The notes under the pieces were generated by a model that saw only the letters and a list, made by a program, of their open reading frames with translations, did no database searches and had not been told where the DNA came from. Source: Hyperoplus lanceolatus (lineage: Eukaryota; Chordata; Actinopteri; Uranoscopiformes; Ammodytidae). Taken from it: 64,000 nucleotides of DNA. A program made the position numbers and the translations under genes. Positions 63,535-64,000 of the stretch are shown here, piece after piece. The stretch is taken from contig CM049402.1 in the NCBI GenBank assembly GCA_026929865.2, forward strand, positions 12,436,001 through 12,500,000, written 5' to 3'. Each line of letters starts with the position of its first letter. Within the stretch, counting starts at the first letter, position 1.

Positions 63535-63907
63535 ATGGACTTAACTAAGGCGAGTGAATATGATGAGGGAGAGGGCAAGGACGAGCCCTTCTTTATTGTG
63601 GAGTCGGGCAGTTCAGAAAGTGAAGAAGAAATCAAGTTCAGTCACCAGAAACATGCCAGCAGATGTAAAGACATTGCACGGTTCAGGAGGGAGAGCTCTC
63701 CTCCGCTCCTCCTTGCATTCAACATCCCCTCCTTACGGGACAGCAGCCTGAGTCCTACTGCCAGTTTGGACTTCCAGCAGCAGCAGGAGGAGGAGAGTGA
63801 CCAGCCCATCGAGGAGTGGATGGTCCTGGGAGGAGAGGAGCAGGTGGGAGACTCGAGCATCCAGCTCAACCTGAGCTACTGTTCCGAGGATGACTCTGGA
63901 GACGAAG
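63535..63907 (+). CDS. zcchc7: Zinc finger CCHC protein 7-like, first coding exon (partial)
   Basis: ZCCHC7 is the vertebrate Air2-type zinc-knuckle subunit of the nuclear TRAMP complex, which marks RNAs for exosome decay. The exon starts MDLTKASEYDEGEGKDEP and is acidic and serine-rich. Its end, EEWMVLGGEEQVGDSSIQLN then LSYCSEDDSGDE, matches the human segment VESWMLLGCEVDD...ILLNLVGCENS. A GT donor follows at 63908; if unused, a stop lies at 63910-63912. Zinc knuckles would be in later exons outside the window. The neighbouring Pax gene, head-to-head, supports the call, because human ZCCHC7 lies head-to-head with PAX5. Confidence 0.65.
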
Positions 63908-64000
63908 GTTAGAGACTATCTCACTCTGTTGTTCACACTGCATCATGCTCCAATAGTCCAACTACCAGCCTCTGTGGGATTCTGAAATGTTCACTGAAAA

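Overview
The window is a piece of teleost fish nuclear genome. The genes have vertebrate splice structure with short introns. Introns and spacers carry Tc1/mariner, hAT-like and LINE remnants and many long (GT/CA)n, (AT)n and tetranucleotide tracts. No bacterial operon, CRISPR array or tRNA/rRNA gene was seen.

Left to right on the + strand: ran (3' five exons, 64-1695), stx3 (3996-17914), kdm2a (20798-31889) and ankrd13d (34110-40814). In human, STX3, KDM2A and ANKRD13D are all on 11q12-q13, which supports these names over STX2, KDM2B and other ANKRD13 members. On the - strand follow a STAP-family PH-SH2 adaptor (stap2-like, 45669-51284) and a divergent Pax gene (58610-62219 or further left). 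The window ends in the first coding exon of a zcchc7-like gene on the + strand (from 63535), head-to-head with the Pax gene. That is the arrangement of human PAX5 and ZCCHC7.

Between the genes: 40.8-45.2 kb holds (GT)n and (AT)n tracts, a rearranged 1640-bp Tc1 element and a second Tc1-like fold-back. A second 1640-bp copy sits inside a stap2-like intron at 48442-50081. 51.3-58.6 kb is repeat-rich, with an inverted pair of about 725-bp hAT-like MITEs around a LINE fragment. A palindromic MITE of about 330 bp recurs at least seven times across the window.

The gene products act in separate systems: nuclear transport (Ran), membrane fusion (syntaxin-3), H3K36 demethylation (KDM2A), ubiquitin-dependent receptor trafficking (ANKRD13D), signalling adaptor (STAP), developmental transcription factor (Pax) and nuclear RNA surveillance (ZCCHC7).

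Most worth a second look: the Pax gene has the intron positions and neighbour of pax5 but a divergent paired domain, a degenerate octapeptide and no homeodomain remnant. Also notable are stx3 with two mutually exclusive half-SNARE exons and three alternative membrane anchors, and three Tc1 elements in which one end is replaced by an inverted copy of the other. All gene and family names rest on remembered protein sequences, with no database search.
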